From: Lytechinus variegatus
Taxonomy: Eukaryota > Echinodermata > Echinoidea > Temnopleuroida > Toxopneustidae
Assembly: GCF_018143015.1 (NCBI RefSeq)
Contig: NC_054741.1
Location: 7,442,683 to 7,506,682, forward strand
Length of the DNA: 64,000 nt
Direction: 5' to 3'
A model generated the notes under the pieces. That model had not been told where the DNA came from. It ran no database searches and worked only from the letters and a program-made list of their open reading frames with translations. How positions within the stretch are numbered: position 1 is the first letter of the stretch; every line of letters starts with the position of its first letter. Shown here one piece after another: positions 36,040 to 46,622 of this stretch. The position numbers and the translations under genes were made by a program.

Positions 36040-36348
36040 TAAATAGTTAAAACAGAAATCAAGCACTTACCACGATTATATGGATGATGGTCTAACGAGT
36101 GGCAGTTTTTCTGACATCTGGGCACAGACTGGAACCTCAAAAAACGAAAAGTTCTCTCCTACCCCCGTCTCGATCGGCCATTTTGTTACAATTCATAACA
36201 AAAATGGCCGATCGAGACGGGGGTAGAAGGAGAGAACTTTTCGTTTTTTGAGGTTCCAGTCTGTGCCCAGATTTCAGAAAAACTGCCACTCGTTAGACCA
36301 TCATCCATATAATCGTGGTAAGTGCTTGTTTTCTGTTTTAACTATTTA
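36040..36348. repeat. Near-perfect 309 bp palindrome upstream of the sulfotransferase
   Basis: Left arm 36040-36188 (149 nt) and right arm 36196-36348 (153 nt) are reverse complements with only two mismatches and two small indels (1 and 3 nt), around a 7 nt loop. Arms contain ATGGCCGATCGAGACGGGGG and GAGGTTCCAGTCTGTGCCC. The outer part of each arm has ATCGTG|GTAAGTG, a consensus splice donor, pointing outward on each strand. It ends 163 bp before the sulfotransferase start codon. It could be a very young fold-back element, an inverted-duplicated promoter/first exon, or a hairpin-RNA source. Confidence 0.9.
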
Positions 36349-36491
36349 TTCGGAGAATTATTTTACTTTAATTATTCACGCTCTTCGCGTTTTCCAATAA
36401 GCTTCATAAATATTGCCTCTTAGAGCACAAATCGAATTCTTATCAACAGACCGACTTTGACCATTATTTTCTATCCTTCCTTGATTTATAG
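36318..36491 (+). other. Predicted 5' UTR intron of the sulfotransferase gene
   Basis: The donor GTG|GTAAGTG at 36318 lies in the right arm of the palindrome. The acceptor, a pyrimidine-rich stretch then TTTATAG at 36485-36491, leaves a 20 nt leader before the ATG at 36512. Inferred from splice signals only; carbohydrate sulfotransferase genes of this family often have a single coding exon preceded by non-coding exons. Confidence 0.35.
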
Positions 36492-36511
36492 GTATTCTAC
36501 GACTTACCACG

Positions 36512-38062
36512 ATGATGTCACGGAAAAGGAGATGCTGCTATGTCTTCACGGCTCTCGCGTTCACCTGTGCATGCTCAGTGGTATTTCCACCGCGTGACAT
36601 GCGATCGGTGTTCACCGACTACTTGACGCGCACCCATGGGGAGACGCGGAGGCTTCTGCAGAACAATGTCGTGAAATCGGCTTCCACTGCGGAAATTCGG
36701 GAAGTACCAAAGAAGGAAGCGAGTAAGAACGAGAAGGAGAAGTACCGAGTGCCGATCTTTTGGGACGACGGCGAGTTCATGAATGATGACGAGCTCGAGA
36801 AAGATGATGATCGTAGAGATGAAGAGAAAGGGCACGTGGTCGAAGCAAAGAGTGCGCTAACTGAACCTCACGTAGAAAGGAACAATAGTACCAACGTCGG
36901 CAGTGGTGCCAAAGACTCGGTTAAGTCGAACCAAAGTAAAAATATACCTGGTAAGACACAAAAAATAAATGTTTCAATGAATGACGGGACGATGGCGGTC
37001 CTTGATTACAAAATGTCTCAGTTCCAGACAGTTAAGTCAGCGGTTAAATCTCAGAGTGAAGAAACAGGTGAAACAAATGAGACTACTAACAGGGTCCTTC
37101 CCGTTCACCTCCTGATCGTAACCCAAAGAAGATCAGGCTCGAGCTTCTTGGGACAGATCTTCAACCAGAATCCCTGGGTCTTTTTCCACTTTGAGCCCCT
37201 GAAACTTCTTGAGATCAAGAAACGTATTTATCCTAATGCTTCATATCTTCTCCAGCATTTACTAAAGTGTCGTTTTGACAAGACTCCTTACCTAACCGAT
37301 TTCTATAACAATGAAACGCTGCATAGAATGTCGAGTAAAGTGCTATGTTCACCTCCCCTATGTATGACAAATGTGGATTACAATAGTATGAGGTCTAGCA
37401 CCGTCAAGAAATGCAATCCTCTTGATCCCAAGGCAATGGCCAGCCTATGCAACCTACACCCACACAAAGTTGTGAAACTCATTCGTCTATATAGCGTCGA
37501 ATCTCTAACGCCTTTGCTAAAAGACAAAAGTATAAACCTTAAAATCATCCACCTCTTGCGCGATCCAAGAGGGACGCTGTCTTCGAGATCGAAGGAGAAT
37601 CACACGAGCACCAAAGAACTTTCCTTGGGCAATACTCTCACTCATGATGCTACATATATCTGCCGTAGGATGAAACGCAACTTTAACTTTGTCCAAAAGA
37701 ACCCGGAACTTCTTCGGGATCGATACCTCAGGATCAGGTACGAGGACATAGCTACCGATCCTGAGGGTTGGACCAGGGATCTTTACAAATTTGCAGGAAT
37801 AGGGGATGTCCCGGGAAATGTGTATGATTGGATCCAGCAAAATACACACGAAAGCACTTCGGAGGATGCGCGTGACATTTATTCTACGCACAGGAACTCT
37901 TCGGCCAATGCGCAGGCGTGGCGCCATCACGTGACGTTCCCAGTGGTCAGTGAGATTCAAAACCATTGTGGTGGCGTGATGGAGGAGGCGGGTTACAGGC
38001 TAGTCAAAGAAGCTTCTGACCTGCAAAGGACTAATTTAAGTTTTGTTTCCCCAATTACGTGA
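36512..38062 (+). CDS. Golgi carbohydrate 6-O-sulfotransferase (CHST1/CHST3-like)
   Basis: The single-exon frame gives a 516-residue type II membrane protein. Basic residues 4-7 are followed by a short hydrophobic anchor (about 9-26). A long, acidic, Lys/Glu-rich stem reaches about residue 195 (DDDELEKDDD-like patches at 91-106). The catalytic domain has the 5'-phosphosulfate loop QRRSGSSFLGQIFNQ (205-219), FEPL at 227-230, the 3'-phosphate motif IIHLLRDPRGTLSSR (345-359) and RYEDIATDP at 409-417. The tail (NAQAWRHHVTFPVV at 466-479, then a Cys at 486 and AGYRLV) is typical of the Gal/GalNAc/GlcNAc-6-O-sulfotransferase family. It transfers sulfate from PAPS to C6 of a sugar, as in keratan or chondroitin sulfate; the acceptor is not deducible here. 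Several N-glycosylation sites (NNST, NVS, NAS, NET, NHT, NSS) are present. Vertebrate relatives are about 410-480 residues, the excess being the stem. The first of two adjacent Met codons is taken as start. Confidence 0.93.
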   Translation: MMSRKRRCCYVFTALAFTCACSVVFPPRDMRSVFTDYLTRTHGETRRLLQNNVVKSASTAEIREVPKKEASKNEKEKYRVPIFWDDGEFMNDDELEKDDDRRDEEKGHVVEAKSALTEPHVERNNSTNVGSGAKDSVKSNQSKNIPGKTQKINVSMNDGTMAVLDYKMSQFQTVKSAVKSQSEETGETNETTNRVLPVHLLIVTQRRSGSSFLGQIFNQNPWVFFHFEPLKLLEIKKRIYPNASYLLQHLLKCRFDKTPYLTDFYNNETLHRMSSKVLCSPPLCMTNVDYNSMRSSTVKKCNPLDPKAMASLCNLHPHKVVKLIRLYSVESLTPLLKDKSINLKIIHLLRDPRGTLSSRSKENHTSTKELSLGNTLTHDATYICRRMKRNFNFVQKNPELLRDRYLRIRYEDIATDPEGWTRDLYKFAGIGDVPGNVYDWIQQNTHESTSEDARDIYSTHRNSSANAQAWRHHVTFPVVSEIQNHCGGVMEEAGYRLVKEASDLQRTNLSFVSPIT

Positions 38063-39114
38063 TGTTTATTCACGAATAACTCGTCACGAATCTGTGACAT
38101 CTTGTATGTACGATGCAATAATAGTATGTGATGATCATGACATTTTTTAAATGATTTTTTTTAAAAATTATGGCGGGCTCGTTGTAGGGCTTCCGGTTGT
38201 GCGGGGTGGGTACATGGTTTAATATTAGTGATAATGTTTTGTTTCGGGTTTTTTTTTTGGGGGGGGGGGGGTGGGGTCATCATTATTTTTTTCACATCTC
38301 CCTATGTGTTGTATGTATTTATTCATTATAGTTATTTCGTTTCACTCATTGTTCGTTTTGCAAGGGAGGGGCAAGGAACGGGGCACACGTTGTGAATAAT
38401 GCCATTGGCATGCTAGTTGATTAACCAGACATTTTTTTTACAATTTATTTGAATTGTCAAACAGCTTTTGCGTGGGTTGCGTCGTTGTCGGGGATGAATA
38501 AAAACCTTTGAGATTTTCTTAGTACAGTCTCAAAGCCACCCCCTAGTCATTTATTTCATTTTATGGGGTAGGTTTATTCTTTATATGCAAATATGGAGTG
38601 CGTGTTATTATCTTGTGACCAATTTTACTCTCCGTTTTCAAAACAAAATAAGTTTTATCGATTTATAAAAAAAAGTATTTTCGTGTCTCTGTGATTGTGT
38701 GTGTAATTTAATTTACTTATTTATTTTAAGAATGTGGTATTATGCAAAAGACCCAAGAACGCCATGTATACAATTCCCTTGGGTCGGTGTATTTGATGAC
38801 GTCATCGTATATGAAACGCCATGTATTTAAGTGGGAAAGTGATACTTTTACTTATGATATATTTATTTCATATTGTGTTTGCCTTCGATCTTTTAAATAA
38901 GCTTTCATTGACCAAATGTCTCGGTGCTAGTTATGATACATAAGTATTTTTGTAAACGATTTTACGTTAATGATATTTGTTATTGTATTTATTTGCTCTT
39001 TTTGGATAAAGAATTTTGTTATAATAATTATGCATTGTGATGAATGGATGTGATTATATGTGTTTTGACTTGAGTTATATCCCTATTCTTCTTTCTCTCT
39101 TTGTCACCAGTGTA
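38063..39114 (+). other. Presumed 3' UTR and downstream region of the sulfotransferase gene
   Basis: AT-rich DNA with a G12-type run near 38259-38272. A candidate polyadenylation signal, AATAAA, is at 38497-38502. No other gene is recognised. Confidence 0.4.
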
Positions 39115-39345
39115 ATGGGTTCTTAGGTCTAGTGGTTAGACCATGGACTTATGATCGTCAGGTTGTGAGTTCGAATCCCCATTCTGCCATTGTCTCCTCT
39201 TGATAAAAAGGCCCGAGAGTAATATATGTTGATTACAAGGTCAGTCATCAGCAAAAGTTGTCCTGCCGAGTTCATACCATAACAGTTACCATAACAGAAA
39301 ACGACAGAACTGTTCATTAATTTAAAGAAAATGAAATAAAAACTT
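39115..39345 (+). mobile_element. tRNA-derived SINE, second family
   Basis: The tRNA-like head has A box TAGGTCTAGTGGTTAGACC (39124-39142) and B box GTGAGTTCGAATCCCC (about 39165-39180). The D stem (GGTC/GACC) is intact, but the acceptor and anticodon stems no longer pair, so it is not a functional tRNA gene. A non-tRNA body follows. The 3' limit is approximate. Confidence 0.55.
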
Positions 39346-41894
39346 GAAATATCTTTTTATTCCCTTCCAATATCATGACTTGATTAAAGAATCTTTGTCG
39401 ATGTGAGTCAGAAAATGTCGTTGATAGGCCCTACTAAAATTAAATTTCTCCGAAAGGTTAACTGAGGAATTTGATACAAAAGAAATGAAATTAAGGTTAT
39501 TTTTAACGATTTAAATTCTATTCCTTTCAGTTTTTCTTCATCGTGTCTTTTTAATGTGAATTGTCATATCGGTATTTGTGCCTTTTTAAAAATGATTATT
39601 TTTGTGCATGCATGATTTCAAAACAGTACATTTTATTGTGATTTTAACATGTTTAATATGATGGAATTACGCTTCATCTTTGCTCTTTCAATATGTTGTT
39701 GTACTTGAATTCTGTAAAAATGTATTTGTGATTGGTTCGCTTTTTCAGATAGAATAATCTTCTATCATAATTTATAATAAAATGTCAACATAAAAAAACA
39801 CTTTCCTTATCATTATTCATTATATTGGTACTGCAGTTTTAAGAAAGCACAAGGTCCCATAGCTCAGACAAAACAAAGTCCACCTCAGCGTGTGTATATC
39901 TTTTTGACGTGTAAAACGGGCAAGAGTCTTGAAATTTTAGCAACGCTCTCCCAGTATTACCCCCCCCGCTGTTAATATAATGTGACTACTGCCTTGGAAG
40001 GGTCACGCACATAATACTCGGTCGCTTCGGTATAACGTTATATTTCAGAAAAGGTTAGCAATGAAAATTGTTTTGTCTGAACTAGGACCTCGTGCATTAC
40101 ATCACCTTCTAAATGAATCAAATGTTAATTGGCAGATGGATGAGAATGATACACAAAGATTCCAATAAACAGAAATTACAATTTGCTCGTAGTTTGATAC
40201 CCTCGTCTACTAATTGGTTTACCAGAAATCAAATGGGTTACTTTGGTTAGAAATGAAAAGATGGGTAATGGTTTACTCTTTCTCTTAATTTTTATCTCTG
40301 AACGTAATGAACTACAGAACTTGAATAGAGTCATTTCTCATTGGAAGTATATAGATGCGCTAAATAGTATAATGTAAACCGGTTTTATATAGTTTGATTT
40401 ACCATTACACTCCACACAGATAAAACTGTGTAGAGTGTGCGTGTGGGTGGATTTGGCGATATGTGCGTGTGTGTGCATTTTGGGATGAATCCATTATGTG
40501 CTTCAGTTTCAAAATGAAAAAAAGATCGTTAAAAAAATGATGAAAAAAGAGAAATAAGAGAAAGTGGGGACAGGAGGATTTGGGATGAGACAGGTATTGG
40601 GATGAATCGGAATAAACAGGAACCGTTGTAGTAGGTCAATGGTATAAACAATGCTGATCTGTGATACTGTCATATATGATACTATTTAAATATGGAGTAC
40701 TTGGAAAGTAGACAAAATTATTATGCCCAGTATTTAATATGGCCAGAAACTGTCAAGAAAGACTACGAGAAGGAGAGAAGATGGCTATCGATAGAAACTT
40801 TGCTCAGATTCTTGAAAACGTTTTTTCGATGAGACCATGATGTAGAAAAGCAAGAGCTGAAATCACTAACGTACTCATATTTCAACAATTGTCTACAATT
40901 TATTCTAAACATTGTTACACGGTCTTTAATTGTATCAAATGATATTGTGTCCACATGTGAGTCCTGGGATAAATGAGGAGGGGGGGGGGTGGCGCATGCA
41001 CAGACAAAGACTTTCTTTCTCAGGTTTTGGAGCCAAGTATACCAGTCCCGAATCATTACGGATGATGATTGCCGGCGACACACCATGTCTACCCCCAAAA
41101 TAACATTCACCTTTTGGTTGCTGCCTAACCCAATGGGTGTGAAAATTTACTGTAATCGAATTCTAATTCTATCACACTTTAATGGCACCAGAGGGTCAAA
41201 CATATGTCACTGACTTCGAATCCTAGATTTGGCTAGAGAAGAAAAGTCGACGCAATAACCGGGGTAATATCTGTAAAGCGATTAGAGACGTACTTCTGAC
41301 GATTCGTGGATCCATTAATAAATCTAAAATGATGATGGGAATTGCTTGGGCTTGTTTGCAATAAATGATAATATTTTCAAAGTCCGTTAATAGCGTTCCA
41401 TGTATAACGAGCAAAATAGAAAAGCACCTTTAACCCCCAAAATACCAGAGACGTCTAATACTTTACTAATCACAAAATACATAATTTCCAACGATTTTTT
41501 TTCAACAATCTGAAAGCCTTGGTTTGCTGAGCAACAGCTTAATATTTTTGTCCATTTGAGATAGTAAATATGATTTGAAATATTAAATAATGGTCCTCCG
41601 AAAGAAAAAAAATGAAAGTCATACCGGAAGTAAACTGATATGTGATGATTCGCATTTAGCTTCCACGCCAGTGGGCCTATCAGGGCGGCGGAGAGGTTTT
41701 GAAAGTGCGTGTTGGGGAGGCTGACAAGCCAAAAATTACAATGAGATATACAAGTCTTTTTTAATTGAAAGAAAATAAAAGGGTTGGGGTCTAAATACAT
41801 CCAAGACCCCCTTCCCCCGTTTCGGCCGCATCTGATGTCCCATATATTAATATGTCTAAAATAAGACTACACACACGATGTCGCACAGTCGGTC
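39346..41894. other. Intergenic, no gene seen
   Basis: AT-rich anonymous DNA with a C8 run (39960) and a G10 run (40979-40988). No frame resembles a known protein. Confidence 0.4.
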
Positions 41895-42474
41895 TTAAAG
41901 GGGTGGTCCGGGCTGAAAATATTTATATCTTAATACATAGAGTAAAATTCACTGAGCAAAATGCCGAAAATTTCATCAAAATCGGATACAAAATAATAAA
42001 GTTATTGAAGTTTAATGTTTAGCAATATTTTGTGAAAACAGTTGTCATGAATATTCATTAGGTGGGCTGATGAAGTCACATCTCCACTTTCCGTTTTCTA
42101 TGTTATTACACAAAATCATTTTTTTTTCATTATTTCATACTTGTGTGAATAATATGTCTCCCTTATAATGAAATAAGTTGCAGCAATAAATATCTAATGC
42201 ATTAAATCAGTTGTCAATACAATTTTTCTAGTTCTTGGAGGAAAAAATTTGAATAAACCTAATTTCATGTAATAAAATACAAAAGAACAAGTGGAGATGT
42301 GACATCATCAGCCCACCTAATGAATATTCATGACGACTGTTTTCACAAAATATTGCTAAACTTTAAAATTCAATAACTTTGTTATTTGTTATCCGATTTT
42401 GATGAAATTTTGCTCAGTGAATTATACTCTATTTATTCAGCCATAAATACTTTCAGCCCGGACCATCCCTTTAA
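41895..42474. mobile_element. TTAA-flanked long-TIR element, second family, copy 1
   Basis: TTAAAGGGGTGGTCCGGGCTG at the left and CAGCCCGGACCATCCCTTTAA at the right are terminal inverted repeats. The arms stay complementary for more than 150 bp (TTTCATCAAAATCGGAT, CATGAATATTCATTAGGTG, GATGTGACATCATCAGCCC). TTAA at both borders fits a TTAA target site. The ~580 bp element encodes nothing. Confidence 0.8.
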
Positions 42475-43242
42475 AAATCCCTAAAACTATTCGTGTTTGG
42501 GTTTGGATTGCCCTTGAACACTCCCAGGTCTTTCCCATCAAATACACACGGAAATAAAGAAAGGTTGATGTAAAATTCTTCTGCGTATCTAACGGGATAC
42601 CGATGTCTGGCACACGCAATGACCTTGACCTTCGGATGATCTTGAACTTTGTCTGAAAATAGACTCATTTTCAGATGTTAAAGGAAGACATCGAGAGCTA
42701 TGCTACCAGGGTGGTTATAGGGCTTTCAATGTGATGTGTACAATCGGTGACATATATTTTTTTTTAATTTACTGTATTAATTATGATTTTTGGTTATTTT
42801 CAATTTGGTGGATTGGTATAAAAAAACCTTTGTTCCAATCGACTCTTATAATTGTTGCAAGAAACTTTCAAACGTTCAATTCCTAGTCAATCCGGGGTCA
42901 ACAGTCCAGGAATACCGTGTACACACTGGCTACTCGTCGGGGGCCATCGTTGATGTACAGGCATATCAGGGAGAAAAATTGATCATATTATATAATCTTT
43001 CACCTCGGAGTACACGGTCGGATAATGATCATTGTAATGACCGTCAACATTATAGCTACCGAATCCATTTTATTAAACTTTAATTTGTGATTGATTTGTG
43101 TTCAGTTGCAACTCGAGCTTCCTCGCAACACCCGTTTACCATGTTCATGTCTTGATTCGTGATGAGGGGTACAGCTAAAGCAAGTTAAAGCAAAAAAAAA
43201 AAAAATACAAGCCCCGAGCAAACAAGTTTTAATGAATAAACG
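42475..43242. other. Intergenic, no gene seen
   Basis: Contains TGACCTTGACCTT-type motifs that create protein-like minus-strand frames, which I discount. Nothing else is recognisable. Confidence 0.35.
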
Positions 43243-43396
43243 ACACAACGACGACGACGACGATGATGATAGAAAGATGATGATGACGATGATGGTAGTG
43301 GTGATAATGATGATGATGATGGTGATGATGATGATAACGATGACGATGGCAATGATGATGGTAGTGGTGATAAAAATGATGATGATGATGATCATT
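43243..43396. repeat. (GAT/GAC)n trinucleotide array
   Basis: About 150 bp of GATGATGATG-type repeats with GTAGTGGTGATAA interruptions. Poly-Ile and poly-Met frames here are artefacts. Confidence 0.9.
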
Positions 43397-44089
43397 ATAA
43401 ATTTTTATTTTTAATTTGCTTTATTATCATGTCATATGAATTAATGATGGTGTGCTGTTGCCTGTGGAAATCTACATAACACTTCCCTGGTTTTAACGTG
43501 ACAAAAATATCACCCCCAGATATCAGTTGCCTATCATGTCCATTGGTCATGTTGGTGGTTTAGATTTCCATAAACAGACAGACGACAGTGCTGCACCTTT
43601 CACTACCGATCATTAACGATACCGGTAGTATTCGTCTGGATGGGTTGACCTTCTGCCTGACCTTGACCTCGTTGTGGAAGTACACAAACGGGAAGTAAAC
43701 TTTATGCTCCCACGGGTTGTTTATATATACAAAAATAAAACAGTGTAGAAATGTACAAATCAAATCATTTATTATAAGATTTTCCAATATTCCAATTTTC
43801 CATTCATATAAAAATATTAGCCTATATAATGCAGACGGAGGCTGATATGAAATCAAAGAAAACGTCTCTGTAGTGTTTGTTCGCCTGATTTTTTTTTTCT
43901 GTGTACTTATGTTCGTTTACTTTACTGTTTATATACCTGTTTATTGATTTCTGTTGTTCATGAAATTAAAGATTAAATCTAAGTAATATGAGTATAAAAT
44001 TTTAATTTTATGTCCCTCAAACAAAGCAAACGTGTAGAAGGGTCCATGGATGGACTGTCACAGAATATTCACTCATTGATTTTTTTTCT
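43397..44089. other. Intergenic, no gene seen
   Basis: AT-rich anonymous sequence. Confidence 0.35.
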
Positions 44090-44262
44090 GCACACCTCTT
44101 CTACCCCATCCCACGATACCCATCCCCTTCTCTCCCTTCCCTTCACCCCCTCTAGCCCTCCAGTTCCCCCTCCTTCATCCCTACCACCCCGTCCCCTACC
44201 CTCCCTCCCTTCCTCCCCTCCCCTCTCTATCCATTCCCCGACACCGTCCCATGCATGACCGC
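44090..44262. repeat. Polypyrimidine (C/T-rich) tract
   Basis: About 170 bp almost entirely C and T on the plus strand, with irregular CCCTCC and CTTCC units. It is low-complexity, so the Pro/Ser-rich frame is not a gene. Confidence 0.8.
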
Positions 44263-45356
44263 AATCAGTCTGCCCTTTCATTCATTCTCCATCTCGTGTC
44301 GTATTTCAGGAATGCTGGGACAAAGATAAGTGATGCTGATCGACAAAACAGATGACTTCGGTTATCAAATCAACCCGCTTTCCAATATTCCAAGATTCGG
44401 CGCAACAAGTTATGATGCATGCGAATGGTGTGGGGATATGAAATTTCACTAACCTTTTCCTATCCACCCCCCCCCCACATTGATGAGCATCAGCGGATTT
44501 TTCTTTTTATTGATTTTTATTTTAATAGATGTTAATAGGCACCGATACCGATTATCAGAAAAAACTTCACAATTATGATGGCTGATATTTGGCATTCCTC
44601 ATACAAAATTACGAAAGAGAAATGCGAGATGCGAGAGATCACCATCTTAAAGCCTGTGTATAGCTTTGGTAAAGGGTCAATAATGTGATTGATAATCGAA
44701 TATCATCTAATATGACAGTCTTACTGAAGCGTAGAGACCGTTAGATATTTTTCCAACTGCACTTCTCTGAGAAAATTTCAAATATTCAAATCTTGGATAT
44801 ATAGCGCCCTCTCTCGGCGATGCTTGTTTTAAATTTAAAAAATGGGCATTCAAGCACTTATCTTATAAATTTAGTTATTAGATATCCAAAAGTTACAGAC
44901 AAAGAACATATCTTGAAAGTTTCAGCCCATTCCATGATTTGGAATAGGATTTAATTGAAAGACAAAAACACACAGATATTTTAATTTGATCGGGTGACCC
45001 GATCAAGTTAAATTTCCATGTAAAATCGCCAAATTTATCCTGTAAAACACATTTTCATTTCATATCCTCCACATCATAACTGTTATAGGGCATATCCATT
45101 CATATTAGCTAGCAATGAATTGGAATAGTGATAGGTGAATTTTGGTGGATTTACCAAAACTATACACAAGCTTTAAATACTTGGAAAATTGTTGGAGGTC
45201 TCGAAAGGGAATAAAGTCTAAACATGCTAAATGAAGTGTGATGATATATTACGTCATATAAAAAATGTATAAATCACCTCTTTATTGATAAATCAATATA
45301 AATCATATAAGCAAATGTTATGAACATAAAACTCAGGTTGTCGGTATTGTTTGAAC
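44263..45356. other. Intergenic, no gene seen
   Basis: AT-rich DNA with a C10 run near 44467. A small palindrome, TTTAATTTGATCGGGTGACC / GATCAAGTTAAA, lies near 44980-45011. Confidence 0.35.
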
Positions 45357-45950
45357 TTAAAGGGATGCTCCGGGGTGAAAATATATATGATTTAAAGAGA
45401 TAAAGAAAAATCAGACCAATAATTCACTGAAAATATGATGAATACCGGACAAGGAATAACAAAATTATGACATTTTAAAATTTGCATTACTTTATGAAAC
45501 AGTTCTAGGCGTGTTTTCATGAATATTCAATGAGCAAATTGATGATGTCATATCCCCACTTGCTCTTTCGTATTTTATTATGAAATTACGTTTATTCATT
45601 TTTTTCTACCAAGAACTAAAAAAATGGATTGACAACTGATTTTATGCATTAGATATTCATTGCTGCAACTTATTTGATAATAAAGGAGATACATTGTTCA
45701 CACATTTATGAAAAAATGAAACAATTATGATTTCATATAATAACACAAGAGAAAGGAGGTTGGGATGTGACATCATCAGTCTACCTGATGCATATTCATG
45801 ATGACGTGCATATAACTATTTTCACATAAACTTTAAATTCAATAACTTTGTTATTTGTTATTCGATTTTGATAAAATTTCCAGCATTATGCTTTGTGAAG
45901 TTTACTTTATTTATTTAAATGTGAATATTTTCAGCCCGTAGTACCCCTTC
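45357..45950. mobile_element. TTAA element, second family, copy 2
   Basis: TTAAAGGGATGCTCCGGGGTG and, at the right, TTTCAGCCCGTAGTACCCCTT are the diverged ends. The interior shares GATGATGTCATATCCCCACTT and its complement, and CATGAATATTCA, with the copy at 41895. The right TTAA is lost, so this copy is older. Confidence 0.7.
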
Positions 45951-46514
45951 AGGATAAACAATTTCAGCAAACGACCGAGCAAAAAAAAGCAAATGTTAAT
46001 TTGAATCATCAACAGCAATGAACAGTGACGCAACAAACATGCATAACTACAAAAAATTATTGTCTATTTCCCTGGATCGCTGGATCTCTGGTATATTTTC
46101 CAGTCATTTCCGGATGCGCTATTAATGTTGGTACACCTTTGAACATGAATAATGTTATGAGCGGGTGTGGTTGGATTTGCTCATATTTGTGGATTAGGCG
46201 GGAGTAATTTACTGGCTTAAATTTTAGATGTAGGATCCGTCTTCTTGTCATGTTGGACTAAAGTCACGTGAGTCAGGTGATCCTGCAGAGGAACCATTAT
46301 TTTTTACCTGCCGGCATTTTTTTTTCTTTTTTCCTCCTCTTTATTTAAATTCATATTCGTCATAGAACCATACAAGCCAATTAAGTTGAGTATATTAAAT
46401 TTCGAATATTTTTATTTTTTGCAAGAATGTATCTATCTCACCTTCACTCACCCTCGTTCTCTATATCCCTCTCATCGTCATAACCAAGTAGGTTTGGAGG
46501 ATAATATAACAACA
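45951..46514. other. Intergenic, no gene seen
   Basis: No recognisable gene. Confidence 0.35.
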
Positions 46515-46622
46515 AAGAACACTAACAACATCATCATCATCGTTACTAACGATATTATTTTATTATCATCATTGTAATAATGATAATCAGCATTATTATC
46601 ATCATTTACTAGTGATAAAAAT
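46515..46622. repeat. (ATC/ATT)n array
   Basis: Irregular ATC/ATT triplets with short palindromic ATTATTATCATCATT blocks. Confidence 0.7.

Noticed and set aside
37517..37966. 149-codon antisense frame (and 36575-36835 antisense)
   Set aside because: Shadow of the sulfotransferase coding sequence.
39115..39190. Possible functional tRNA gene
   Set aside because: A and B boxes and the D stem are present, but the acceptor and anticodon stems do not pair; better explained as a SINE head.
42437..42668. Protein-like minus-strand frame with acceptor-like TTTTCAG, and a similar one at 43560-43856
   Set aside because: Both are centred on TGACCTTGACCTT-type motifs seen in dispersed repeats, have no homology I recognise, and the first abuts a TTAA element.
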